A stretch of 64,000 nt of DNA from Hirsutella rhossiliensis (Eukaryota; Ascomycota; Sordariomycetes; Hypocreales; Ophiocordycipitaceae). The first letter of the stretch is position 1, and the number at the start of each line of letters is the position of its first letter. Location of the stretch: NCBI RefSeq assembly GCF_020360975.1, contig NW_025408668.1:8060001-8124000 (forward strand), written 5' to 3'. Positions 34,054 to 45,561 of this stretch are shown here, in pieces. A program made the position numbers and the translations under genes. The notes below the pieces were generated by a model. It was given only the letters and a program-made list of their open reading frames with translations, was not told the origin of the DNA and ran no database searches.

Positions 34054-34421
34054 TACGATGCTTGCGAGGACCCATCCGGGTCTTGAGCTGCACAGAGGGC
34101 TAACGGCCGCGAGTTCTGGACAAAGGAGTTTGGCATGATTTGCGTGTCTCTGTCGCTATGGGCGATTCACGACTTGTGTAGGCTACATCGCATCAGTGTG
34201 CGCCTCTATAGGCGGCCATTTCTTCACTACCAAGTACCCATCTTCAAAATCCTTAATATGCCCCGGGCACCCTTTTGCTCCCAACCGAGAAGAACCTGGG
34301 ACTCAAGAACGCCGTACCCCTTATGCCTACGCCTGACTCACACCGAGCCAGCGGCATTCAAGAAAAAAAACCAAGTCCACCCCTTCCCTGGTAAATAGAA
34401 AGACCCTGACCGCCGCCCTCT
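34054..34421. other. Convergent intergenic region TspO/carrier
   Basis: 368 bp between converging stop codons; no feature recognised. Confidence 0.55.
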
Positions 34422-35488
34422 TTATTGAAGCGGAAAACGCTGCTTGAGCCCATCGTAGACCATGAAGATAAAGGCCGAGCTCGGCGCCGAGCGGAGACAG
34501 GTGATGCCGCAGCCCCGATACAGCCCCCGCAGACCGTGCTGGCGCCACAGAGCCGCGCCCTCGCCCCAAAAGGTACGCCTCTCGGCCAGGCCACCGAGGG
34601 GCATCGTCTGCATGCGGGACTTGATGGTGTCGGCGGGGAAGAAGAGAAAGTTGTACGAGACACCTGCCGATGCGCCGGCGAGGGCCTGCTGCCACAGGGG
34701 CAAAGGCTGGGCCAGCAGTGCCTCCCTCTCTGCCCTCGTGGCGGCTGACCGGGATCTGAGCCGGTAGAAGAGGGACGTGACCGTCTCCTTGGCGCCGAAC
34801 CAGGCCGAGCACCCGCCCGACTCGCGGATCAGAGTGCCGACCTGGCCGTGCCAGAAGCCGCGGAGCCCCTCATGGCGGTATACGTCTCGGATGACAGGCA
34901 GCGGGCGCAGGGGGGTGGCGGCGGCGGCGTCGGCCAGCAGGGGCGCCTGGATTTTGCACTTGACGAGCTCGATCGGGGTGAGGACAAACGAGGTGAAGAG
35001 GCCGGAAAAGGCGCCCGTCAGCCAGAGGACGGGGACCGATAGCTTCTCGCCGCGGGGGCACAGGCCGGTCCGATAGAGGGTCTCGCGGCCAATGCTCTCA
35101 AAGAGGAAGAGGCTGCTCGTCTCGGCGGCGGCGCCGGCCAGGGGGGCGCTGATGCCGCGGTACAGGCTCAAGAGGCCGTCGGACTTTATGGATTGTCGGA
35201 AGCAGTCGAGGGGGCCCTGGTATCGCAGGGGCAGGTGGTCGGGCTGGCTCTGGAGCCTGACCTTGACGGTGTCGAAGGGATACTCGATGTACTTGCCGAC
35301 GACGCCGGCGACCTGGAGCGGTTGGTTGGTTGGGTCAGCAGCTGGCTGGACGACGACAGACTTGAGCATACCGATCCGTAGAAGATGTCCTCGGCGGCCT
35401 CCATCAGGGCCGTCTTGCCCCGGAGCGGCGAGAGGGCAGAGGCCTCGACCGAGACGGGGCTCGGTTCCATGTCGGAGAAGACGGTCAT
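34422..35488 (-). CDS. arg-13: Mitochondrial ornithine carrier (Arg-13/Ort1 type)
   Basis: Two exons: 35,488-35,372 and 35,312-34,422, with a 59-nt phase-0 intron (GTATGC...CTCCAG) joining AAEDIFYGS to [21 protein letters not shown]; product 335 residues. It has the three tandem carrier repeats with signatures [22 protein letters not shown] and [11 protein letters not shown], six expected membrane helices, and the segments [14 protein letters not shown] and [20 protein letters not shown], close to Neurospora ARG-13 and yeast Ort1. Known role of those proteins: exchange of ornithine across the inner mitochondrial membrane for cytosolic arginine synthesis. Basic amino-acid or carnitine-type carriers are the nearest alternatives. 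Confidence 0.9.
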
Positions 35489-37179
35489 TCAATCGCGAGG
35501 TTTGCGCGAGAACGAGGGGGGGGGGCGGCTGGTCGCTCGCTCTCTGGAGGAAAAAAAAGAGGGTCCACGATGCCGCCGCAAGAGCAAAGGAGTGTTGCTT
35601 GCCCGACGGATAATAATGTGCGTGCAGCGGCGGCAGCGGGAGGGACATGCCAGCGTATATATATTTATCTACACGCAGGTATATACGTCTGTGTATACGA
35701 AACGAATATATTGTGTATCAATAAACGGGCAAGTATTAAGTTAAGTTCTCATAGGCGTGTGCATCCCCCGCGACAAGGACCAAGCCACACCACAGATGTT
35801 GACGTGGGGCATGTTGCAGCAGCAGCTCAAAACCCGGGCGGGAGGCAAATTTAAGGTGTAAAAAGATGGCTTGTGTGCAGCTCAAGCCATGATGAATAAG
35901 GCGAAGCGGTGAGATTTGCCATAGCTTGTCGTGACACCGGGCGGGTTTGAGGAAGAGAAAAGGGGTCACGACTTTTCGTTGTCCTTGAAGCAACAGCGGG
36001 CGCCGGTATCGGATTTTTTCGCTTCCTTTTTAATTATTTATTTTCTCACCTCTCTTTCAACCCACGCGCCCCTCCATCCTTTCCACTGTGGATGTGCGGC
36101 CCGCCCGACAGTGTAAACGCGGCATCGATTGGCACGGTACGAGTCATCTCTCCCCGCCATCGCCGCATGTGACAAGCAGCAGAAAGGGAGAGGAGGCTTG
36201 TCTTGGCTTGCGCTTGGGAGCTGCGCATGAGGAGTTTGAGCATGGGCTCCACCCCCCCTGATTCATTGGATTTATTTGACGACATGGGCAACGGCCAAAG
36301 AGGCTATGCAGGTTCCTGGAGGATGCCCATTGTATCCAAATGCCCCAAAGCATCTCCCGACTTGACCCAACAAGGCATCGTCAGGGCACAAGGGCACCTC
36401 CTTCTCCATCAGAGTCGGCACATGGACGAGCTGGCTGGATGCAGCACGGGCGGCTCTCTTGCGTCATGCCGTCAGACTGGCCGCGGCCATCGGCAGCGGT
36501 TGGCCCCGTCATTGAGGGATTATTCCTGTGCCTTGGAATCCGTCGTGAACCGAGGCACTGTGCTTCATCCTTGAGGCATTGAGGCATGAACGCACCGACC
36601 CTGTCGAAGCCCAACTTGTGTGCCTGATCCGGGTGTCGATACAGTACACTCCGCATCTCGAATCGGCATCCCGGCATCCCACCTCATTCCGGAAGCTTGA
36701 AGAAACCCTGTCGCCAAGCATGCTCCAAATTTGATAAGATTGATCTGATAAAAATTGCCGCACCAGAGCCAAGCCAAGCCACTTCTCTCCCTTGCCTTCC
36801 CCTGCCAGTCGTCACGCGAGGCGGCATCAGCTAGCAAATTGTCTTGGTCTATGCCCGCACAGGTATGGAGTACAATCTGGACTTGTTCCAGTCGGGACTC
36901 GGCCTAATCCGGCGACGGGCCAATCGATTCCACGACCTGGGCACCCGAGACGCAGGAACTGTTGTGACAGAAGATAGAGGCGCAGTGCAAGAGCGAGTGC
37001 GAGAAAAAGCAAAGTTGACCCGGCCCCGGTTATCCAATTGTCGCACCATCCTTGCCATATCCCCGCAGATGCAACAGAGAATTGGGATCGCAGCCCTCTT
37101 TCCCATGGCAACCACAAGGAACCCAATGATGACGGTTTTGTTGTTAAAAGGAGAACAGTAGGCCAGCGGCATTCCGGCC
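35489..37179. other. 1.7-kb gene-free interval
   Basis: Upstream region of the ornithine carrier gene and 3' flank of SHR3. It contains TATATATATTTAT at about 35,656 and otherwise ordinary sequence. Several short overlapping frames are present on both strands without a recognisable domain. I see no tRNA or repeat. Confidence 0.55.
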
Positions 37180-37910
37180 TTACTGCTTCTTCTTGGTGGC
37201 CGCTTTGCTGCCGCAGCTGCTGCTGCTCGCGGGTTGTTGATCGGCCTTGTTGGCATCAGCAGCCTCGTCGTCCGGATCCCTCTTCTCGGCGTACCACTGC
37301 CCGGCCTGGAGGACGAGGACACCGATGAGGACCAGCGCCAGGATGGTATTGCTGGCGGCCAGCACCTTGAGGCTGTCCTCGCGGCCGAGGATGAACTCGC
37401 CCTCGAAGCGGCCCTCGCGGTTCGACTGGAACTCGTCGCCTTCCCAAAGCCCCGAGCTGATGGCGCGCAGGCCCTTGACAATGTTGGACACGTACACGGC
37501 CACGCCAATCGTGTAGAGGATGAGCGACGCGCCGTCGAACAAGAAGTTTGCCTCGCTCGGGCGGAAGAGCTTGGTGAAGAGTCCGAGGAAGCCGACGCTG
37601 ACGACAATGTTGAGCATGCGCCCTATGAGCGGCGGCGACTGGTGCAGGAACTTGAGGTGCGCCTCGAGCTGGTCATAGTAGTTGTCGCTGACGGGCTCCT
37701 TGGTCCACAGCAGCGGGAAGTCGTAAGGGAACGAGGCGAAGAGGATGCCGAGGAAGAAGCAGGTCGCTAAGCCAACGTCAGCAGCCACAGCAACGACCGA
37801 GCCAGCGCGCGAGAAGACGTACGGCCGATGATCATAAAGGTCGCAAACGACCCGGACCCGCGGTAGTCCTTGGACCGCGTCGTCTTGGAGCGGTCGATGT
37901 AGGATCCCAT
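37180..37910 (-). CDS. SHR3: ER packaging chaperone Shr3 for amino-acid permeases
   Basis: Two exons: 37,910-37,823 and 37,766-37,180, with a 56-nt phase-1 intron (GTACGT...GGCTTAG) joining FATFMIIG to PTCFFLGILFASFPYDF. The 224-residue product has the Shr3 order: a short N-terminus, four hydrophobic segments (about 25-45, 80-100, 110-130, 158-180), the conserved FASFPYDFPLLW block, and a charged, lysine-rich C-terminal tail (..KAATKKKQ) as in ER-retained proteins. Known role in yeast: prevents aggregation of amino-acid permeases and helps load them into COPII vesicles. It shares a divergent promoter with the WSC-domain gene. Confidence 0.9.
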
Positions 37911-38570
37911 GGTGACGGCGGGCGAGAGACGCGCGCGGGGAGGGGGGGGGGGAGGCGGGGCGACGAGAGAGAGCTCCGCGCGGCTTCGGACGACGAGTGC
38001 GCAGCTGTGTCGAGACGCGGAATTGAGGAGATCTGTCGCACTGGGTTTCTCTGCGATGATTTTTCCCCCTTGAAGTATTTTTTTAAACCGGATGCGTACA
38101 ATGTTGAGGTTGCCGAGGCGGCGGCGGCGGTGCTCCCCCCAGCAAATGTGGGGCACGCGCTTCTCTAGACCCTCTGGATTCCGCGCGGCACAGGCTGTTT
38201 CGTCAGATACCTTGGATTGTTAGTGCTGTCTGCGAGGGTGGCTGTTGGCTGTGGTGGCGGCTAACTAAGGTCAAGTCCCTTCAGCTTTCACTCCTCCGAC
38301 AAGGGTTGCACTACACGTCGGGGTCCTTTTTCTTGAATTGGAAGCCGCAACTCGCTTCCTTTCCGGCTGTGCTTGCCTCGTACAGCAATATGTAGTAATC
38401 GTAAAGAATTGGGGGCCTCGCGCTTCCTTGGCCTCCTTTATCCTTCACCGCCAGATGTGAGGACTTCCGTTCATATATGGGGCCCCAGCTGATGTACGGA
38501 TTCTCGCCCGGCTATCCTCCTTGTCCTCAATTCTCTCTCGCAACGCAAGAGGCCATTCACGGCGGCTCCA
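37911..38570. promoter_or_regulatory. Divergent promoter SHR3/WSC gene
   Basis: 660 bp between two divergent start codons. The C-rich, later T-rich stretch next to SHR3 (37,930-38,090 read on the minus strand) is typical of a fungal 5' UTR. No specific operator is identified. Confidence 0.5.
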
Positions 38571-39141
38571 ATGGCCCCCCTGCCGCGACTCCTGTTGTCC
38601 CTGACGCTGCTCGTCCTCGCCGCCGCCGCGCAGACGCAGCACGTCAGAATCTACAACGAGTCGACAAAGTACACCTACCACGGCTGCTTCAACGAGACGA
38701 CCGACATCGACGGCTCCGACCGCTCGCGCGCCCTCGCCGACGGTATCAACCAGGTCAAGCGCGGCGAGATGACGGTGCCCCTGTGCCTGGGCTTCTGCGC
38801 CAACGGCCGCACCCAGTACCGCTACGCCGGCCTGGAGTGGTCACGGTGTGTTTTCTTATCCGCCGTTCCCCCTCTTTTCCGCTGGGCCTACAGATATACC
38901 CTGACAAGCCTGTCCCACCTGCTGACGGCTTGCTAGGGAATGCTGGTGTTCGCAGACACTGTCAGGCATATCCACCAAGCTCGACGACGCGCGCTGCGAC
39001 TTTCCCTGCGAAGGAGACCAGGATACTTCCTGCGGAGGCTCCTTGAAGCTCACCGTCTATCGCCTCAGGAGCGCCTCGACTGGCCTCCGGGTCTCGGCTT
39101 TCGTCGCCTCTCTGGGCTTTGCAGTGGCTCTTATATCATAA
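38571..39141 (+). CDS. Small secreted/anchored WSC-domain protein
   Basis: Two exons: 38,571-38,845 and 38,937-39,141, with a 91-nt phase-2 intron (GTGTGT...GCTGAC...GCTAG); product 159 residues. Residues 1-20 form a signal peptide (MAPLPRLLLSLTLLVLAAAA). One WSC domain follows (about 36-137), starting YHGCFNET, with cysteine pairs in VPLCLGFCAN, ECWCS, CDFPC and SCGG. The last 16 residues are hydrophobic and run to the stop after a Ser/Thr-rich linker, which suggests a GPI-anchor signal rather than a sensor with a cytoplasmic tail. WSC domains bind glycans; with no kinase-coupling tail it is not a typical Wsc stress sensor. Confidence 0.87.
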
Positions 39142-39375
39142 CCGCAACTGCTTCAGGCGTGAACAAAGGCCGTCCCTTCAACGAGCCCTGGCTGTCAGCA
39201 GCCATTGTACTGGTGCATTCCTGACTTACAAGCGAGCGAGCAACTTTTGGATCTGCACCTCCCTCTTGACATCTGTACAAAGTTCTACCGCCATGCGGGT
39301 ATCAGGAAGTCATTGTCCAAACTTGCGAGCCTTCGCCCATGCTATCAACTTGTGATATATCCTGACTCTCCCAGC

Positions 39376-42300
39376 CTAAATATTCAAAGGCGCCAGCCCC
39401 CGGTGCTTGACAGCTTCTTGCACAGCATCCTTCACCTGACCCATGGCCCTTCGCCACGACTCTCGCCCAGCCATGCTCTCCCCGTCTTGTTCCACCAACA
39501 AGCTCAACCACCTGACCAGCACCGCCGCCTTCTCCAAGTCCCCTTCATCAATCACCACCTGAGCCAGATACTTCTCAAAAACCTCGACGTCCCCGCGATG
39601 CGGACCCTCCTGCTGAGTCTCGCTGTGCCAGGTGCCGAGCATATCCTTGACCTCTCGAGTCGACGTGACGCCGAAGCTGGCAAACGGAATCTGGGGCGGT
39701 GGTGCCGGGAACTCAATCCGCCTCTGTCCTCCGGGGAGAGCACCGTCGGCCTCGGGAGTGCGAGGCCTCCGACCCGGGGCGTCCAGTCCCGACCGACGAG
39801 CAAGCCGTCGGCGCCGGTGGTCGGCGACAACTTCCTTCCGCACGTCTTCGGGTAGTTCGGCCAGGAATTCGGGATCCAGGTCATCAATTTCCTCGTCCAC
39901 GGGCGTCTCGTCGCCACGCTTAACTGGCCTGAAGTTTGTTTGCACCACGCCCGCCCGCGCGTCTCTTTGGCGCTGGGCCTTGCCGACCAATCCTCGTATT
40001 CCGCCTCGCTTTGTCGGGGTTGTCTGCTTTTTTGACGGCCCGGCCTGGTTCTTTCGCGGAGACTGCCGTGGCGGCGGCTGTGCTGGCTTTCGACCGTATG
40101 TTGCCAGGACCTCGGCTTTCATGTCCTCCGGTAGGGCGCGAAACACCTCGGCGTCGACCTGAGAGGGAAGCTCTTCGGCAGAAAAGGGGCTCTCGGACCG
40201 CGGTTCCCGCCTCGCGGGGCTAGCCTTTGGCGGCTGGGCCATGAGCCTGCTCCGTATGTCGTACGGCAGCTCTGCGAGGACAGCGGGATCCGCATTGCTG
40301 GGAACGATGAACTGGGTACCCGACACGTTCAGCGGCGTGTTGGCCTTTGCGTCCCCTTCCGCGGCTCTCGACAAGGCCATTGCCGGATGAAACTTGGGCT
40401 TTCGAGGCGTTATAGGGTCCTCGGCGATGGGATCCTTGCCGATGTCGCGGCTTTCGGAGCTCCTCTGTTTCTGCGGGCTCTCGACATCGTCAATCGGCTC
40501 GGCCCTGCTGGATTGCTTCTTCGCCGACGATGGCCCTGCAAAGGCAGCAAACGGCAAGACTCGCTGGCTCCCTTCTGGTGCGCTAGGATTTGCCTTGATG
40601 GGTTCAAGCTTGGTCATCTGAACCCCGAGGCCTCGCAAGTCTCCCGGGCTGAACTTGTACGACCGTAGGATGGAGACGGCTTCCTTGCCAATGATCTCGT
40701 AGTTGTGCGTGGCAACCCCGAATGCCGCACTCTTGTTGAAGGTGTCGCATTTGCCGTGCCCCAGGTGCTTGGCAGGGTCGAGCGGTGCGTCGAGGGATCT
40801 CCTCATGATCTTCATGGTGAGGTGCTTCCCTTTGACCTGCTCGCCCAACAACCGCTTTTCCAGCTCTTTGCACAGGTTGTAGACAAACTCCTCGGCTTCC
40901 TGCTGGTTGAGGAAGCGGATGCCCCAGTTGACCTCTGCCGACACTGACTTTCGAGGCGGTTGCTCCCCGACCTCGGTGCCGTCGATTCCTCGAGAATAGT
41001 CTGCGAGCTTCTCACCAGTCTTGGGCCCAAGGGCCGATGCGAGGCGTTCTCTCGATAGGTCTCGGATATCCTTGACATATTTGATGCCCAGTTCCTCCAG
41101 CTTCCCGCCAATGCTGTAAGACACGCCCGGCAGTTCCTCGACTTTCAAGCCCCCAATAACGTCGAGGACGTCTTCGGGCTTCAGCTGAAACTGACCTGCT
41201 GGTTTGCCTTTCCTCAAAGCAATCTTGGCTTGGAGAATGTTGCCGCCAATGCCGATGGACACCGCACAGCCTGTCTTTGCCTTGATTTGCTCTCGCAGGG
41301 TACGCGCGATCTCATCCGCCTTTTCCTGCTCTCGCCAGACGCTACCCTCATCGATCCCCACACCCTGGGAACCCGACATGGACAAGACGACGGCGGTTGC
41401 GTCAATCAAGGCTTCGTCCACGCTTACGCTTTGGACAACCCCGCCCACGGACAGGATAGACTCGTAGAACAGCCGGCTGGCCTCCTCGTACGCGGGAAAG
41501 TCATAAGGCAAGACTTTGAGATCAGCGCACAGCTCCAGGGCGCGCTTCATCCACATGCCATTCTTGACGCCAAATTTGCGCGCAGGATAATTGCAGCTCG
41601 CAATCTCGGATCCAGGGCCCGATCCATGCGCCACGACCGACGGCTTGTCCACAAATTCTGGGTGGCGCTTCAGGGAGACGGCGCAGAAGAAGCTGTCAAA
41701 GTCGACATGCATGACATATCTTCTCGCCCCGGGTCGTTTCCTAGGTTTCTTCTGAGAGAGGCCCTTGTCGGCCGCCAGCCGTTGCATCGACGCCTTTAAG
41801 CTGGCCTTCCATGTCGAAAGATGGTGCAGTCGGCTTTCCGAGTAGTATTGCTTGAGAAAATCGGGGTTTGCCGTCGACGACTTTCGCAAGCGCGGATCCG
41901 ACAGCAGCCACGAGTTGTGTTGCTCAGATGTCATGTTGTTGGGGGGGTCTCCATCGGAAACTGCATCAATCGCCGGCTCGAAAGCGTCCGGCGGTGCTTC
42001 AGAAAGGCGTCCTCTGCTCAAAGGCGCTCTCACCGACAACCCTGAGGCGCTTACAGTGTCGAGCCTGGAATCCACAGGCGGCTCAGCGGGTTCGTCAGCT
42101 GTGCTGTCAGCTCCCGGAGCTTTTGGTGAATCAACTGTCCGGGCCGAGGCCTGCGGTTTATCTGGTGTGTTGAGCTTCTCGGCCATTTGACTCAGACCTT
42201 GGCTGGGAAACGTGGATGTTTGCGCCTTGATCTGGCTCGTATAGAAGCTGCTGTCAGTCTGTTCTCTGTATCCCCGTCTTGCCTGTGGGCTAGTCTGCGT

Positions 42301-42851
42301 GAGGGTCTTGCCGCCATCGAGCTTCAACACTTTCTGCCTCGGGCCCTCGTCCAGAACCCGATAGTCGGTCCACGGCAGCAGCTTTCCGGCCTGCACCGAA
42401 TCCATGATCCACGCGGGCTTGACGATCCTGTACCGACTAAAGTCAACCGTCTTCTTTGGAGGCAGCGTCGACGCAATGATGTGCGTAGCCATGGTTTTCG
42501 AGTCGAGGTATTGGAGGAAGCCGCCTCCATGTTGGGCGATTTCGCGATGGAGTCTAATCGCTGCAGTCAGCATCGGGCGACAGCGGATGCGCAGGGCGGC
42601 GCGCACATGTGAAGGGGAGGCTGCGTGTAGCCGGTGACATGGGCGACGATGCCCTTGAAGATCGAGGGTTTGTCGGACGCAGCGCGCGTCTCAGCGTCGA
42701 GGTTTTGGAGTTTGGTCTTCTTTCGCCGAAAGTAGTCTCCGAAGCCGTGGAACTTGCTGGCCTCGTACTCTTCACCGTCCTCGTCGGCGAAGGTATGATT
42801 TTCGACCCGTTTTCTCACCAGCGAGGAGTTTTTATCCAAGACACTACCCAT
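39376..42851 (-). CDS. REV1: Translesion DNA polymerase Rev1
   Basis: Two exons: 42,851-42,607 and 42,553-39,376, with a 53-nt phase-2 intron (GTGCGC...GCTGAC...GATTAG) joining ..GYTQPPLH to ILHREIAQHGGGFLQYL; product 1,140 residues. Order of domains: N-terminal Rev1 block (EYEASKFHGFGDYFRRKK); BRCT (about 63-150); Y-family polymerase with VMHVDFDSFFCAV (about 365), SCNYPARKFGVKNGMW and SVDEALID (about 459-466), so the metal-binding acidic residues are present; little-finger region; three UBM-like motifs (about 837-855, 881-897, 973-989); C-terminal domain expected to bind Rev7 and other Y polymerases. Known role: dCMP transferase and scaffold in error-prone lesion bypass. It shares a 393-bp divergent promoter with the RED-like gene. 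Confidence 0.95.
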
Positions 42852-43244
42852 GGCGAATAAGATGCTGAAGGCAATGGTTCAGAAGTAGGTGGCCGTGCCG
42901 GATCCCGAGGCAGGGTGACCATGAGTCGACCAAGCTACCTTTGTGGCGTCGCCAACAGACTCATGAGAGTGAAAAAAAAATAGTCGCTTCCAAGAAACAG
43001 CGTTTATTAGCGGAGACGTGGTTGGAAACAGATAAAGGTCGACGCAGAGGTCGAGTTTGGTGACGATGCCCACGCGTAAAGTGGAGCGGCGCCGGCGCGC
43101 GACAGTACACGTCATCCCGTGACTTTGATTATCATGCGCCACATCACGCCACACTTTTGCAGACAGCCTTGAGAGAGACAAGGCTGCAACTTCAACTTCA
43201 TTTCGTAACTCGTCTCTGCCGCAACACGCGGTGGTCTTTGAACG
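42852..43244. promoter_or_regulatory. Divergent promoter REV1/RED with MCB box
   Basis: The 393 bp between the two start codons contains ACGCGT at 43,072-43,077 followed by the G+C palindromic stretch GCGGCGCCGGCGCGC at 43,086-43,100. An MCB-type site would fit cell-cycle control of REV1, but this is inference from one motif. Confidence 0.4.
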
Positions 43245-44933
43245 ATGAACAATGATCAGTTCCGCAAGCTCGTGCTTGCAAACTCGAAACACTCCCCAGG
43301 TGCCAAGAATGGGCCCTCCCCTGAGGCCGACAGCCGTAGCGGCTCGGGGTCGCTTGGTTCGCGGCAACGAGCCAGCATCCCCATGACGCCGTGAGCCGAC
43401 CCGCTCCAGTCCCGCGAGCTTCACCTGAATTAACCTTGTCTACGTAGTCGCTCGGTCGCAGGTGCCCAGGCGGAATTTGCTCGACAGCTCGCCGAACGAA
43501 ACCAAGCCGCCCAGCCACAGAAGAATTTCAAGGCCTTTGTGCCCAAAGGCGCCAAGCTGGCCGCTGGCTACACCGATCGGACAAAAGAGAGACTGGACGA
43601 AGCTGCGGACGATAGAAAAGAGAGACTGGCGGCGCTCGAGCAGTCCCTGAACAAAGGCGAGGTGGACAAGGAAACATACGACAAACTGAGGTTCGAGATT
43701 GCCGGCGGGTCTCTAGAGACAACCCATCTGGTCAAAGGCCTGGACTTTAAGCTCCTCGAGAGAGTGCGGCGCGGAGAGGATGTTTACAGCAACAAGAAGG
43801 GCGATGCGAGCGATGACAAGTCCGACGAAGACGATGTCGATGATGCCTTTGACGAACTGGAGCGGAGAGAAGTGAGCGCCATCGAAAAGGAACAGACAGA
43901 GAGGAAGGCGGGGCAGCTCGCAGCGTTCCCTGTAGTGGCCGGGAAAAAGAAATCACGGAATCAGATCCTGGCAGAGCTCAGGGCATCAAGAGAGGCGGCA
44001 AAAGCTCAGCAAGTGTCGTCGCTGGGGAGCAAGTTCAAAAAGATTGGGACCAAGCAGAAACCCGGAACGCGGATTGAGCGCGACAAAAAGGGGCGGGAGG
44101 TGCTCATCATCGTTGACGAGGACGGATACGAGAAGAGAAAAGTACGGAAGCTAAAGGCTTGGGAAGAAGAGGACGAGGATGGGGCAGGAAACGACCTGCC
44201 GATGCCGGACCCCAGGGCGAAGCCTCTGGGCATGGAGGTTCCTGAAGAGTACAGACAAAGGGCGGGGCCCGAGGAGGACGTGGACGACGACATCTTTGGT
44301 GGCGTCGGTGACGATTACGATCCCCTGGCTGGCATGGATGTTTCCGACTCGGACTCGGACTTGGACTCGTCGCGGCCGGAAGATATCGATGGGCAACGGT
44401 CAAACGAGGCCGCAAACGGGCCGAACAAGGCAGGAATGTCAGATGCGGAGATGATGCCCCCGCCGCCCAAGATTACGAAGCCCGCAGCCCCGCACAACTA
44501 TTTCAAGGACTCCAAGACCGGACTCTTGTCAGCAGAGGCAGCCGAGAAGCCGTCGATGAAGGACCCGGCGATCATGGCGGCCATCAAGAGGGCAGCAGCC
44601 CTCGGCCATATCGGGGATGGCGACGGCGACAAGGACGAGGCGGGCAAGGGAGGCGAGTCGATGGAGGAGCGGCGCAGGAGGCTACTGCGGATGAGCGAGC
44701 GGGACGATGCCGACTTGGACATGGGCTTTGGAACGAGCAGGCTGGAAGACGAGGAGGACGGCGACGAGCAGAGAGTCAAGCTGTCGGCGTGGGACGGCGG
44801 CGGCGGGGACGGCGGCGAGGGCGGGAGCAGGGGCGGGCAGGGCAAGAGGAAGCGGGGCCCGAAGAAGCGCAAGGGAGACGCCAACAGTGCGGCCGACGTG
44901 CTGCGCGTCATGGAGCAGCGCAAGAAGTCGTGA
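43245..44933 (+). CDS. RED/IK-like spliceosomal protein
   Basis: Two exons: 43,245-43,390 and 43,448-44,933, with a 57-nt phase-2 intron (GTGAGC...CTACGTAG); product 543 residues. The N-terminus begins MNNDQFRKLVLANSK and continues RASIPMTPRSVAG...EFARQLAERN...KNFK..VPKGAKLAAGYTDRTKERL, the RED-like N-terminal domain. Downstream are LETTHLVKGLDFKLLERVR, acidic Asp/Glu stretches, and a basic C-terminus (GKRKRGPKKRKGD, probable nuclear signal) ending DVLRVMEQRKK. Known role of metazoan RED/IK with its partner SMU1: component of the pre-activation spliceosome (B complex). Only the fungal N-terminal and middle blocks are clearly recognisable; the rest is low complexity. Confidence 0.85.
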
Positions 44934-45398
44934 CGGCGGGTGGGGGGCGAGGCGGCGCCGTGAAGGCCGGAGCTGTGGCACGAGGGAGTGGCTGGCTCTG
45001 AACCTGTCAACTGAGACATCGGCCGGTGAAACAGTAGCACATTGCCATTACCCAGGGTAGTTCTTGGCTGATTCGCCCTGGCCCAGATGTGCTATGCTCT
45101 GCATGTTGTCTTCTTCCAGACACAGCATGCTGCTTATGTGTGTTGGATCCGCATAGGCGCGGCAAAAAAGCCCGCATGCAGCTCAGGGACAATTTTCGGT
45201 TTGGACAGGGCTGACGGGGGGTTCTGCATGTCCAGTCGCAGCCGAGGTCCGCGAGACCCTCTTCTTCTCCCTCCTTTTATGGAGAGGCGTGAAGAATCAG
45301 AGAGTCCACGCGGGGATCAACATCCGGCCCCGGACTGCGTGGTGGGGTTGGTTGATGGTTGGCTGGCTGGTTGGCTGGCTGGCTGGCTGGTTACTCCG
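44934..45398 (+). other. Intergenic, with GGCTG-type tandem repeat
   Basis: 3' flank of the RED-like gene up to the transposon. A (GGCT)n/(GGTT)n run at about 45,350-45,392 ends directly beside the transposon target site. No gene recognised. Confidence 0.6.
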
Positions 45399-45400
45399 TA

Positions 45401-45512
45401 CCCGTGCCACGCCCCACTTTATTTGGAATTCGCAAGCTCCCACCTCCTAAAGTTGGTGCTCACCACCAGTATCCCCACACCACCGGAATACCCAGAATTT
45501 CGACTCCCCGAC
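45401..45512 (+). repeat. Left terminal inverted repeat, 112 bp
   Basis: Begins CCCGTGCCACGCCCCACTTT and ends CGACTCCCCGAC. It is the exact reverse complement of 47,220-47,331. Confidence 0.95.
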
Positions 45513-45561
45513 TTCAGCATCCCTATATCTTAACCAATTCACGATCTCGTCGATAGCCGAA

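Noticed and set aside
36203..36574. 123-codon plus-strand frame between the carrier gene and SHR3
   Set aside because: No domain, an overlapping frame of similar length in another phase, and no leader or splice pattern.
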